From Paramecium octaurelia (Eukaryota > Ciliophora > Oligohymenophorea > Peniculida > Parameciidae), in assembly GCA_905182995.1 (NCBI GenBank), contig CAJJDP010000122.1, positions 293,136 through 357,135 on the forward strand: a stretch of DNA of 64,000 nt, written 5' to 3'. A model generated the notes under the pieces. The model was not told where the DNA came from and searched no databases. It saw nothing but the letters and a program-made list of their open reading frames with translations. Both the position numbers and the translations under genes were made by a program. The first letter of the stretch is position 1. Each line of letters begins with the position of its first letter. Of this stretch, positions 1 through 12,296 are shown in pieces.

Positions 1-194
1 TAGTCAATCTTTCATACCTATGGTCTTTTATTCAAACCTTCTAAAGTGAGGGACATGGCTTATTTATTTAATTTTAAGGCATTCTCAAGGTCTTGGATGT
101 ATTCCTATAAAGATTTATTCTCTTCAGAAAGATAATGAATTTTGGATTATTGTCGATTTGAAACAAATTCGTTTACTTCTGTCCCCAGAATCAT
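1..194 (-). CDS. N-terminal fragment of a coiled-coil protein, cut by the window edge
   Basis: Read with the ciliate code, an ATG at 194-192 opens 59 codons down to position 18, where a GTATGA splice-donor-like sequence begins, so the gene probably continues past the left edge. An in-frame TGA lies upstream of the ATG, which supports this start. The residues SEENKSLQEYIQDLENALK form a typical heptad-rich coiled-coil segment. If the donor is not used the frame stops at a TGA at 12-14. No function can be named from this fragment. Confidence 0.5.
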
Positions 195-1300
195 TAAATT
201 TACAAATAATAATTATAAATCTCATCTGATTTTATCAATCGTTAATCAAAAAGAAATCTTTTACTAAATTGAATTTTTAACAACATAATTAAATTATGGT
301 GAATATGTATCAAATTTATCTTTTACACAACCCTATTTTATGAAATTGTATAAAATCTCATTCTTTGCTTTTTTAATAATTTAAACAGGTTATTTATTAA
401 GATTGGATTGCATCTATCATTTTCTAAATCCTCTATCAAAAATAACAAAGGGGAGAGCATGTGTGTAATATTGAAAAAAATTCAATTTCTATATTCAATT
501 TCATGCAGTTTATATATTTTTGACTTTCTAAAATTCAATTATTTAAATCTCATAATGAGAGTTTATGTCTTTAATAGAATCATAATTATTAAATGGAAGA
601 CATATAATTTACATATCACCAAAAATTAAATTTTCTAGTATCAATATTATAAAGAAGTTTCGACGTTTTAATAAAACTATTGATTAATTAAGGTCAAAAA
701 TGAAAAGTAATAGATAAAGAATCATTCATTTGAATTGAGGAAGATATCCGATGAACTGTTATATTTTTAAGTTACTTTATTTAAAAGTAAAAGTAATTTT
801 AATGAAATAAATTGACTAAGATTCTGATTTATTGGATGAAGATAACGAATAAAATACTGAAAAGAAATCAGTCAACAAAATATACAAGATTATTGATTGA
901 TTGTATTATTAATTAATCTTCAATTACATTAACTGAATGGAAGTATGAAGATTTTGAATGCAATTCAATAAGTAATATAAAATCTATTTATTCTTAAAAA
1001 AATAGCAAGAAAGAAAAGGTAAAATAATCTTATTCTTGAGGAAATCTTTATCAAAAAATGTGTATTATTAACATTGTTTTATGATTGTGTTTGATTATAT
1101 TATTTTAAGTTGGAAATAATAAATGTATTGACTTTTTAAAAAAGAGTTTTTATAGGTATCTATTGGTATGAAGTATTAAGGATTGTTTCAAATTCGATTG
1201 AAATCAGTATAGATACTTGTTTGCATACTGTAGAAAATAGAGTATTAAAGAATAGATGTTGTAGTGTTATATATCCGTTTTTATTATTATTATTTTTAAT
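195..1300. other. Gene-poor stretch with a possible decayed coding segment
   Basis: About 1.1 kb without a convincing gene. Around 690-900 on the plus strand an open frame (KNEKQQIKNHSFELRKISDE) could be joined through a 28-nt intron-like gap to a segment reading SDLLDEDNEQNTEKK and ending at a TGA near 899. It has no in-frame ATG, because a TGA lies just upstream, so a gene relic is as likely as a gene. The rest is A+T-rich intergenic DNA, including the upstream region of the large gene that starts at 1301. Confidence 0.3.
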
Positions 1301-4300
1301 ATGTTAAAATTTGTTAGAATATTGCTGCTGACATTGGTGTTAGTGAAATCAACAGAAATTCATGGAACCATCAATGTGAAAGTTATATTACCAAATTAAA
1401 TTTACTCAAAAGAATCGAGTGGAGAACTTGATAATGCATATAGATAGGATGAATTACGAGAAAATAAAGTAATGAAAGATGTTGCTATGTATAAATGCAT
1501 TCTATTCAGCTTAGAAGTTTTCTTGAAACAGGTAGGTCTGTTGAAGTGAACGAATTAAAGGATTAATCCATTGAAATTTGGTAACAAAAATCATTAGAAA
1601 TTGAATAACAACCCCTCATGAAAGCAGAAGTTTCAAATGAAAAAACATAAACTACTTAAGTCTAATCTAATTAAGAAAATAAGGAATCAGAAAGCTAATA
1701 AAAGAAAATATCAATTAAAGTTCAGAAAAAAGACAACGTATCAGTTGAGCAATCCGCCAATGAGATTGTCACCAATTCAAATAGTGATGCTCAAGCAAAA
1801 GATAATTCCAATTAAACTGACTTAGAAAATGAGAATTCATAAAAAAAGTTTTCGGTTTCTGTAAGTAAAATAAACAAATAGGAAGAATAAAATGTTGCTT
1901 AAAGTGAATAATAATAATAATAATAAGGTGTATAAAGTGAATAACTCACAAGTACTAATAAAGAGAATGAACAACAATAAGTCTAAAATAATTTAATTGT
2001 AAATAGTGAAACAAAAGTATAGGCTCAAGATAATACTGAAATTTAATCAAGCAATTAAGAAGTTGTTGAAGATTAAATCAAAACTTAGAATACAGATGCA
2101 ACATAATAGGCTGAAGCTAATCTTTCATCTGATGAGGACAAGGTACAACAAAATGTAGAGTAGAAAGATTCTGACATCTCAAGTTAAACTTAAAACGATG
2201 CTTAAGCAGAATCTATTGAATAGTCTATTTCTACTGAAAATAATGAAACATAATCTGAATAATAAAAAGAGAATGTAGAATAAAAAGAATCTGTTGAAAT
2301 TGCCTCTTAAGAATAATAAGAATTAAATTCATTGAATGATAAAAATATTAATAAAATATCTGTTGAAAACAGTAAAGAAGAAACTCAGGTGTAAAATAAT
2401 GATAATTCATAAAATGAGGTGGTGATTCAAGATATCAAAATAGAGGCTTAACCAATTGTAAAAAGTGAAGAGATCAATTAATAAACTGATAATCACAAGG
2501 TTGACGATTCAGAAATTGTAGTGAAAACAGACGAAGAAGTAAAGGTTGAACCTACTGAATCTGATTCAAAAACTTAAGACTAAGGAGAAGAAGATGCCAC
2601 TCCAGCTGATTCAGAGTCTTAGAATAACCAAGAAACATAGTAATAATAATAATAATAATAATAAAAAAATACAAGTGAGAAGACTGAAGTTACTAATAAT
2701 GATTAGTAGGGTTAATCTATTGAAGAAAATACATAATGTGATGGTGAAGAATTAGACACTGTACATGCTCAAGAGAGTCATAGCGAAGTTTAAGCAAATT
2801 CAGATGCTTAAGAGAATGCAGAAGTTAAAACTAAGGTTTAGCCAGAGGAGAAAACAGAAGTTAAAACTGAAGTTACAACAGAGGTTAACACAGAAGTTAA
2901 AACTGAAGTTAAAACAGAGGATTAAACTAAAATAAAATAATAAAAATAATAATCTGCAAAGGAAGAGAAAAATTAGAAAACTGAAAAATAATAAAAGTAA
3001 TCTGAAGCACCAGATTTTAAAATAAAGAAGAATCAATTAACTAAGAAAATGAAGGAAGTTATAAATGATATGAAGCAAGCTGATTAGCCTCCTTCAAATA
3101 AATTATATAGTTTGAATGTCTCAAATTTGGATCCAGATGACGTAATTGTTATTAAAGATACTTCATACTTTGATGCAGATGCTGAAATAGCAGTATAGGA
3201 GACAACTAATCCAGAATAATAGTTAATTGGAGAAGTCGTAAAAGTTGAAGCTGAAGTTGAGAAAGTTGACCTGAGCATCTTTTCCGATGATAGTTCCGAT
3301 TTAATTCCAATTATTGTTGAAGACACTGATAGTTATAAGTAATCTGAAATCATCACTGATGCAATCAAGGATGTGACAGAAAAAGAAATTGAAATAATTG
3401 GAGATTAGAATTTGGGAGAAGCTGATGTTGATGTTTAATCCTTGATTTCAGATTAAGTAGAAATCAATGCTAATTAAATCACAAAGAATAACATAGTTTA
3501 GGATGACTATTCTTTAGATTATGACTAATTGGAAACTGATGTTATATTAAATAAAAGTTTAAGTAATGATGGAACTACTTTTGATTAATTCTAATCATAA
3601 TTGGATGAATTAGCAAAAGAATTAGATAATCTTAGTCAATAACAACCTTCTTTGGAGTAACCTGCATTATAAGAGACTTAAGCTATTGACACACAAGAGA
3701 CTAAGATTGCTAAGGAAGATCAATACTATTTAACTATTGATACTAATAATGATTCTATCACTACTAATGTTGCTTCAAATGACGACTACTATTTGGATGA
3801 CTTAGACAATGAATTAGATCAAATTATCTAAGATTAAACTACTTCAAAAACTGAACCTGTTGTTTAGGAGTAAGTAGTTTAAATGAATGACGATAGTGAA
3901 TAAAGTGATGATATTTAATAAAGCAATTAAGTAGAAGAAAACACTCAGATTTAAGAAAGCAATTAAGTTGAATAAAATAGTGAGGATTAATAAATTGATG
4001 AAGTTTAATAATAAACAATATAATATGATCAAAATAAGGATAATGATGAGAATTATGACAATTATAGTGAAGATTATTATTAGATTGACAACCAAAATGA
4101 ATAAGAATAATCATAAGATGTAGTAGAATAGTCCTAAAACTAATAAGATGAAATTCAATAAGAAGATTTAGATTTAGATAATGAAGAAATATTTGAAAGT
4201 CAGGTCTAATCAAACGATGAAGCTGTTGTGAGTGATGGAGTCATCGTTGATACTGGTGATTAATAATCTAATTATGATCAAGAATCAGATATCAACAAAG

Positions 4301-6209
4301 ACTATGATATCCAATTTGAAGATGCTCCTTAAAAGTAAGAGACAATTACAGAATAAAAATAAGAGCAAGTCCCTTAAAATGTTGAAGTTAATCAAGAAAC
4401 CTAAGCTGATAAGTAAAATTAATAAGAGACTGAAGCTTAAAAGGAGGTAGTTGATTAAATTGAGAATTAAGTAGTAGAAACTTCTGTAGTAGATTAATAA
4501 GAGACTTAAGTTGTTTAATAAGAGAGTTAAGTAGTAGACACTAATAAAGTAATTGAATCAAAAGTTAGTAAAGTAGTTGAATCATTAGATAATAAAGTAT
4601 CAGAATAATAATAAGAAAATTAAGTCGTTGAATAATAATAAGATAATTAAGTAAATGAATAATAATAAGATACTAAAGTAGTTGAATAATAATAAGATAC
4701 TAAAGTAAATGAGTAATAAAATAATTAATCCATTTCTAATGATACATAACCTTAAATTGAACCTTAATAAGAAAATGCTACTAAGTCAGAAACTGAAATT
4801 CAATCTACCCAATAACAAGAATAATAAGTTCAATAAGAAATCCAATAATAAGTTGATGAACAAGACAATGAAATTACATTAGAAAATGCCACTGCAACTG
4901 AGGAACCTCAATTTGAGGATTTACCTGAAGTAGAAATCAAGAAGAAATAATTGGTGAAAAAGGAGATTTCAGTAAAGGAGAAGGTTGAAGCTGACAATAT
5001 TATTACAAATGAAGACATAAATGGAGAAGGAACAGTTCAGGAAGACAACATTGAAGTTTTCTATAATGAATCTTAAATTCCTGAAGCTGAATCCGATGAC
5101 AACTTAGCTGCTTAATCAGAAGCAGAAGTTATTGAAAATCTTGAGGACTTATAGGATTGCATTGAAAATGATAAAGACGAACACACAGTTGAAAATAAGG
5201 AAGAGGTTACTTAGAATAAACCTGAAAAGAAAGAGAAGCACAATTCTATTAAGGTGAGCAAGGAATAAAAGAAATAAAATTAGAAGTAGGATAAATCCTT
5301 AAAGATTGAATAAAATGAAAAATAAATTAAATTTGAAGAATAATTACATCAATAGATTATCAATAAGAAATAAAAGGAGAAACAATAGATGAGTCATGAT
5401 GAATAGTTTGATTAGATTGTAAATGAATTAGTTCACGAATTAGAAGCATCTACTAATAAGAGAGTCGAAACTAGAGAATAAGAATAATAAATTTATCAGG
5501 ATATCAAAAAAAATGTTGAAGAACTTAGATAGATTCATAACAGTGATGATGTTATTGTTAAAAAGAGAATTGAAGTTGTCGAATAAGATGTGGATGCAGC
5601 CACTGATGAAAGAAATAAGGATAAGGAATTCCAATAGAAAATTGAAGAACTATTGAAAAATTAAAAGACTTAAGCTGTCTCAAACAATAACATTAATGAT
5701 GGTGAAAGATACTATTTGGATAAGCCTGTTAATTAAGCAGTTAGTGATCATGAAAAAGAATTGAGCTTAAGAAAATAGGAAGTTATGGAGAAGATTAAGA
5801 ATGATTTGTAAATCAAAAAAGGCAGATTCTCATAGGACAACTAGAAATCAGACAATTTATCTCCTTATGAATTTGAAAGAATCTACTTGGATTGGACTCA
5901 AAATAAAAATGATATTATATCTAGTATGTTATCTCATGCATCCGGCTCAGAAGTGTCACTAGAATCATCTGTCTCAGAAGAACCAGTAGCCAAGGTTGAA
6001 AGAGTATCTAAAAAGCAAGAAGTTGAATAAGAAATCCAAGAATTATTCTCAAATTATAAATCAAATAAATAATAATTAAAGAGAGCAGGAGGTATGAGTA
6101 TTAAATAATCGTTTTAGATTCAAATTTAGATTAATAGGAGACAAGTTTTTTTGCAGTTAATCAAAAAGTCAAGTAATCAAATAATTTAAGAGCAAATAAA
6201 TTAAAATGA
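1301..6209 (+). CDS. Very large secreted acidic Gln/Glu-rich low-complexity protein
   Basis: An ATG at 1301 begins a cleavable-looking signal peptide (MLKFVRILLLTLVLVKS). Two 26-nt introns (1489-1514 and 6092-6117) are needed to keep the frame; after removing them the model is 1619 codons ending at TGA 6207-6209. The mature chain is dominated by Gln, Glu, Asp, Asn, Ser, Lys and Val with poly-Gln runs (about residues 190-200 and 430-440) and irregular repeats built on KTEVKTEV, QEESQVVD and EQQQD. Gln is written almost entirely as TAA/TAG, so none of this is visible with the standard code. The last 350 residues are more Lys/Glu-rich and heptad-like (for example EELRQIHNSDD, EFQQKIEELLKNQK). 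No known domain is seen. It may be a secretory-granule, surface or ER-lumen structural protein, but that is only inferred from the signal peptide and composition. Confidence 0.85.
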
Positions 6210-7010
6210 TGAAAAAGCAATTTATAACATAAATAAAAGTATTAATTAACTGTCTGCTATATTCCATTTATCATTTTATTATATCAATCTTTTTGTGTAA
6301 ATCTGTATTTAATTGAAAAGTACATAAATAGTATTCATCCCAGTAGAAAGTAATAAAACAAGAATCAAACCTATAATATTTGAATTTATCTAAACTATTA
6401 GTTGAAAGATATATGCAGTAGCTCATCTTAGGTAATTTTAATATATCATAACAAATTTAATCTATCATTAATTTTATTAAAAAGTATATTGCAAATTCAA
6501 GTCCTATCTACTGTAAATTAAAATTGGAGGTATTGGATAAATCAATGATTAAGCAACTATTGTAAAGCCCAATTTTAAGAAACAGTATGACATTGAATAT
6601 CATAAATTCAAACAACTAAAAGAAAATTGGTACAACTTAAATTTAAACTGATTACTATTTAAATAGATACTTCCAAATGAATAAGGAAACTTGTAAATAA
6701 TAATTAAATCGCGAAGTAATTGTTATCAAAACTAAAGCAGTAAAAAATGAAATCATGAAATCCTCAATACTCAATACTCAATCCAGATATTGTATTAGCA
6801 ATTAAGAAAATATTGTAGCAGATCCTATTAATACTAATTATATATTATGCAAACTTCACTCTAAATTTACACTTACATTATTCTGTAAATTAAAGTTAAT
6901 ACTTTAAGATGAGAAAAAAAGATCCATAACACTCAAAAATGAACTATGATAGTAAGTATAGAAACTCATAAATTTAGATATATATAGTATTATTTATTAA
7001 TAATAATAAT
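6210..7010. other. Intergenic stretch with possible gene relic
   Basis: Between the large secreted protein and the enolase-like gene. Plus-strand fragments that look protein-like occur around 6480-6650 (GGIGQINDQATIVKPN, then EYHKFKQLKENWYN) but are broken by a TGA and frame changes that I could not repair with normal short introns. I read it as intergenic DNA, perhaps containing a decayed gene. The last 40 bp before 7011 are A+T-only, as is usual upstream of starts in this window. Confidence 0.3.
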
Positions 7011-8177
7011 ATGTATAAATTATAACCTTTTATTCTAAATCTAGTCAATCCTTTTGGCACGAATCACAGTGTAACAACCTAAAGAACTAATGCTTACTTG
7101 GAAGTAACTCATTTAGGAACAACTGGAATTGCAGAGGCTGGATTGCCTCCAAAAAAATAAAATTGCTATTTTACTGATTATGATGACATTGAGGTGTTCT
7201 TCAAACTGTTTTAATCAATCAAACCTTTGGAAAAGTATGATGGATTTGAATAATTCAAATAAAGTCCCTACTTCAATATGGAAGATGGAGAAGCAAAAGA
7301 ATTTCTGAACTCACAGTTATCAATACTTGATTAAATTCCTAACGATCCCATACATTTAGCATCAAAATCCTTATTTGAATGTGCCTTAATTGATTGGTAT
7401 TGTAAGAAGACCAACAAATAAATATCTCAATTGATATCCAAAGAAAATTATGAAAAACTAAAAGTGCCAAATAAACGAAATTTTTACACGATTTCTTTAT
7501 TGGATAATATAGATGAAGTGATTTCATAGTTGGATGTTGGTCTTCCATATACACCAAATATAAAAATTAAGGTTGGTGGAGATCTTGAATACATTAGAAA
7601 GGTGTTGATAGGAGTATACAATAAAGTAATAAAAGGTAATCATAATTTCTAAGGATTGTTGTCAATTGATTGCAACAGCAGTTGGTAGCCAGAGACAGCT
7701 CTCAAGTTTTTAGATCTATTGAACACAGAACTGATTTAGATTAAACCTTATTTATATATGATTGAGCAACCTTTCCCATTGATTTTCGAGAAAGAGCCTT
7801 GGTACATAGTAAAGGAAAAGTACTTGGAGTAGAAAATAGAAATTTATGCTGATGAATCTATTAAGACATAATAGGATGTGGTGGAACTTTAGAAGGTTGT
7901 GACAGGTGTAAATGTAAAGTTAGAAAAATCTTCTGGATATCGAGGTGCAGTGGCGAATTTCGTTAAAGCAGAGGAATTAATGTTGAAGAAATGGGTTGGT
8001 ATTATGATAGGATCATCTTTAATTGCTAATTAAGCTATTAATTTATTAGGATTGGCAACAATAGGTGGAGACATTGATGGGACATTATTAGTTGAGAAAT
8101 CCTGTCATAAAGTTGAGGAGTAATTTATATGGCATAGTGCCAATAGTGAATTTTGGGGTATGATTTCATTAAAATGA
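7011..8177 (+). CDS. Enolase-superfamily protein, dipeptide-epimerase (MR/MLE) type
   Basis: Uninterrupted 389-codon frame with TAA/TAG as Gln, ending at TGA 8175-8177. The C-terminal half carries the metal-binding and catalytic signatures of the muconate-lactonising/L-Ala-D/L-Glu epimerase branch in order: a KIK lysine motif (PNIKIKVGGD), SIDCNSSW (first metal ligand), MIEQPFP (second), YADES (third), then NVKLEKSSGY with the second catalytic lysine and MIGSSLIANQ. The length fits the family. In this branch the enzyme racemises or epimerises an alpha carbon through an enolate held by Mg2+; the substrate (dipeptide, muconate-like or other acid) cannot be read from the sequence. The usual KxGG after the second lysine is KSSG here, so specificity may differ. 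No targeting peptide is apparent; a cytosolic enzyme is likely. Confidence 0.82.
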
Positions 8178-8237
8178 TTATATGATTTCGATTTAAAATT
8201 TAGCTGTGATCAATAGATATATATATAATGTTTATAC

Positions 8238-10743
8238 TCATACTTCTTGAAAGATATTATTCACCCATTTGCCTTTGATTTATTTGCCATCCAAAGTTAA
8301 GAACACTCCAGTTCCATTTACTTCTCCATTTTTAAAGAGTCCAGTATAGATTTCAGCATTAGACAAGGTCAATTAACCATATCCATCCTGTCTACCTTCT
8401 TTGAAATCTCCATCATATTTGACCCACATATTTCCTAACTTATTAAAATCTTTATAATTGAATGGTGCAGTTAGTGGTTACGGATTTTAATTTTTGAGTA
8501 CTCCTGTACGATGATATCTTATCTGATATTTTATATAAAATTTACTGGTTTTCAAAGAAGTATCCCTCATAAATAATCTCGTTGTCATCATTAATCAACT
8601 TACCTAGCCCTTACTTTTTACCCCCCTAAAATATACCTTCATATGTTAGGCCATTAGCTAATGATTCCACTCCAAATCCATCTTAAGTAATGAGTTTCTT
8701 GCTGCCTCCTTTTGAAGCTTGTTCTGTTTCGAATTTTTTAAACAAATTCTTTTTTTGTGTTTAAGGTGAATATGATTCTCTCTTTTAAATAAATGACTTG
8801 AATTATGAATTAATATATATACACTTGATGCTTTGGACTCTTTGGAATTTTTTGATAAGACTTATTTGAGTGATAAATGTGATCCTTTTTGCAATAATGA
8901 TTAATTAGATAATTAGGATTAGACTTCTGGATGAATAAGCGAGTGCTGCTTTGTAGTGAAATGAACCTATAAATAGTATATCGTACTGAGTACCTTTTTC
9001 TCAATGAAACTATACTAGAAATCTTCGGTAGTCCAAATTTGAGACAGTCTTTTACCATTTAATAATTGTTGTAAATTCAATAGATCATCCAACTATAAGA
9101 AATCGCATCTCACTTTAGGATCGTAATACAACATAGCTTCTAAAAGCAAGGGTAATACTTCTCCATATCTCTCTTTAACTTTATTGATTTGATCATTTAA
9201 AAGGGTCTGATCAATCATGTAGTCTTTATATAAGGTGATACTCTGACGAACAGAACATAATTCTAATGTCATCTAAACGAATATGCATATATATTTTTAC
9301 TAGACCAAGTACAAATACATTGGATTTAAAGAGATCGTAAGATTCCAACTTTTTATTGTGAATCATTTGCCATTGTTCTGGACTGAGGTATGGGTAATCC
9401 TGCAATTTGACTTACTCACCCTTTATTATTTTATCAAATAAAGCATTGAATTCCATTTCCTAATCTTTGGGGTCAAATAGGGGACTTTGGACTTTCAAAG
9501 CGATGGCTCCATTAAGGAGATTGGTGAGATAGATCTTATCAAATTTTAAGGAGGACAAGGCATGACCTTTAGATTGGAGGAAGGCTTAACTACCGATTAA
9601 GGAATCCAGAAAGAATAGTATTTCTCTTTCTTCAAAATATATTTTCTTTCTGAAGAGTAATTCTTAGGCGAGAGTGGTTTCATAGTAATCTAGAAAGAGT
9701 GACAATTTGTATTGGGTGTTAAAGAATTGATCTATTTGTCGATTTTGCATTGCTAGTGTAAGATGAAGATGAGATACCATGTATGATGAGGAGGTTGGGA
9801 TGATTGAACCCATAAAATTTGGCTTCATAATATTGTAATGCTTGTTGAAAGTCTTCTCTCTCTACAAATGTAATAAGTTTATGTACTAATTTAAAATCAA
9901 ATTGTTTGGGTTCTTTGTACTCTAGTATGTTGACTTTGCCATACAAAGGATGCTAATAATCGTCTTACACAACTATGAAATCATTGCTAAGTTAGTCAAT
10001 GATGGTGAGATTGCTGATTTCAACATACGATTTGCATTATTAACATGTTCCCATTAATTAATGATCAAGACAGTTATAATTATTGCTTAATAATCAATTC
10101 ATTAAATATATTGAGTAAGTCCATTTTGGGGATTTGAGGTTTGAGACGCAAGATCATCTAGATCAGAATCTGATAATCCTATGCACTAAATATCCCAAAA
10201 TCCATAACGATCTATTGGATCTGGATCAGCAATTCATCGAAGTTGTTATTCAAATCCCTCACATCCTGCTCCACTTCATTCCATTATCTTTTATTATAGA
10301 CAATCTTACATCAGATCCTGATTTTTATTGATCTTGATTTCGTTAGCTTTGACTCTGTACAATGCTCCCAATTGAATGGTGCTGAAGGGAAAGATCTTTT
10401 GAGGCGATTTCAAATTCTTCTGTCTTCTCAACAAGGGTTCTTAGAATAGTAATTGTGTTTCATCTTGAATGTGTTTGGGACTCAATGATGTGAAACTTTC
10501 AGAAACCGTTTTCCGTCTAAACAAGTAAGTTGGACAGAGTAGATAGTCTTGTTTTCGATTCATTCTCTTGCAATTTAAAGGTTCGATACTTTGTTTGGGT
10601 GAATTGGGAACTTTGCGTGGCGAAATCAGAAGTTGAGGTATTTGTTAAGATATTTCCTTCAGTTGTTGTAAATGATTCCAAATTTGTTAAGATATTAAGT
10701 TCCTACCACCTAAATTACGCGCATCTGGAGTAAATGGAGGCAT
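8238..10743 (-). CDS. Pseudokinase-like protein with C-terminal MORN repeats
   Basis: Starts MPPFTPDARNLGG (ATG at 10743) and ends at TGA 8240-8238. A Gln/Lys-rich leader is followed by a kinase-like core: EYKEPKQFDFKLV, then GFNHPNLLII in the place of the alphaC/beta4 HPNI motif, and a C-lobe with LSPEQW (APE position) and YDLFKSNVFVLGL followed by MTLELCS. The catalytic-loop region reads GHALSSLKFDKIYLTN, lacking HRD, and the DFG position reads VQSPLFDP, so it is probably catalytically dead. The C-terminus has MORN units (YEGIFQGGKKQGLGKL, YDGDFKEGRQDGYGQL, YTGLFKNGEVNGTG). Clear introns lie at 9753-9777 (25 nt) and at several downstream sites (26-28 nt). Between about 10090 and 10330 one frame change remains that I could not assign to a clean intron. 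MORN arrays usually bind membrane or scaffold at cilia or cortex. Its start is 37 bp from the stop of the RING gene upstream. Confidence 0.75.
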
Positions 10744-10780
10744 TTACTTTGAAAAAGTTGTTAAAAATTATAATATAAAT

Positions 10781-12289
10781 TCATCTTATAATCAAATCTC
10801 TTGCACTCTTTTAAGCAATATTTACAACAATATCTTTATTAGGTTGGGTTTCCACATTCTCAGTGTCCACCATCAAAGGAATATCAGATTGCTAAGTGTT
10901 CTCACTTCTAGTCTTCATCCTCTAAACAAAAGGATTCGCTCTACTACTTTCCCTTAAACTAATATCGTTGTTAAAGCTAATCCAAGGTTTATTTTTAATC
11001 TCCTGTTCAATGAATTCCTTACGACATAGGGGACAACATTTTTGAGTTTGTAACCATTTGAAGAGACAATGCTAATGAAATAGATGATAACAGGGAGTCA
11101 ATGAACAATGATCTATGTGATCTCTTTCTGTCAATTTACCTTATTGAGGAGGAGCCATTGATTCCAAACAAACCACACATTCGACAAATTCACTTAATTA
11201 AGGGTACTTATCCACCAGGTCTAAGTAATAGAATTGAGGGAAATATGTTTAGATGAAGTCTAAATTAAACCCTTTTTAAATCTCATCGTTCTATTGTTGT
11301 TATATTCTTCTTCTCCTTCTATTTCCTCTCGCTTCTCGTTAGACCAATCTGATCTACTCTCTTTGTTGTTTCTGTCTTATTTTTCTAAATATCAAGTAAG
11401 TGATCAATATGAAACAAGTAAGGAAGATGGATTGCAAGATAGTTTGCAAATGGTAGGGGTCGTTCTCTTTTAATTGTTCCTTCTCAAAGAGTTCAAAATA
11501 GAAAAGTATTGGAAAGGAATGCTAATTGTAAAATCCGATATTCAAAAATGTGCAATTCATACACATTGATTGATAATAGATTAAATCGCCCTTTAATTGG
11601 TAGATTTACTGTTGTATTTTCTTTGGTATTATGTATGCGTCATAATGGATGTTGGGAACTTCGTGATTTTCTATTCCTTACATTCCCAATCCCATGAGCA
11701 TTTCAGATGACTGATCACGAATCCTCAACTTTAAAGTATCATTGGAATTCAATTGCTTGGTTTCAAAACCAATGTAGACCCATTAAAGTGGTTTGATGAT
11801 GATGTCATATTGGATTTATAAAACTCCGATTTTCCTCTAGAGTTAGCAAAACCGTCCGAAGTAGCCGGATTTGCATAAACACTCTTTGTTAATTGAATTA
11901 CAGGAATTACCTTTTTGAATACAGAAGGAAGGACATTCTCCAGATTGATTATTGATTAGGATAGAGAAATTAGAGTATTGATTATACGATTAATTTAAGT
12001 AACCAGCATAAATGTACAAATCAACAGCAGGTTCAGTAAATATTACATGAATATCGTTGTTTGTGATGAATGACTCATGATCATAATTCAGAGATTGTAT
12101 TTTATCCTATCCTTCTACATAAAATATGTTTTCAAATTTTTTATTGGAAGATGCCAAAATAAAGGGTTGATTTATGTGTGAGTATAGAGTGACTTGAATT
12201 TCGAGTGCAGATTGATTGAAAAGGTAAAGATAGTTAGTTTAGTTTTCTTATGCTTAAGTCAATAGGATTTATATAATAATAAATAACAT
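10781..12289 (-). CDS. Single-pass membrane RING-H2 E3 ubiquitin ligase
   Basis: Intron-free 503-codon frame from ATG 12289 to TGA 10783-10781. Order: signal peptide (MLFIIQILLTQAQ), a luminal or extracellular domain of about 300 residues, a short EGF-like cysteine cluster (ECPSFCIQKGNSC...CLCKSGYFGRFC), a transmembrane helix (ILQSIFLTCFILITYLIF), a basic juxtamembrane stretch rich in Arg/Gln, and a cytosolic RING finger with the pattern C-V-V-C ... C-YHLFHQHC ... CCPLC. The architecture matches membrane-anchored RING ligases that tag cargo or their own complexes from endosomal membranes. The tail after the RING is Ser/Asn-rich. It sits 7 bp from the stop of the neighbouring gene on the same strand. 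Confidence 0.88.
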
Positions 12290-12296
12290 TAATAAT

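Noticed and set aside
2640-2665. TAA trinucleotide runs as a microsatellite
   Set aside because: Under the ciliate code they are simply poly-Gln codons in the large gene; no independent repeat function is indicated.
3084-3326. Minus-strand open frames inside the large Gln-rich gene (for example an 80-residue frame at 3084-3326)
   Set aside because: They are complements of the repetitive plus-strand coding sequence; the plus frame has a signal peptide, proper introns and a full closure.
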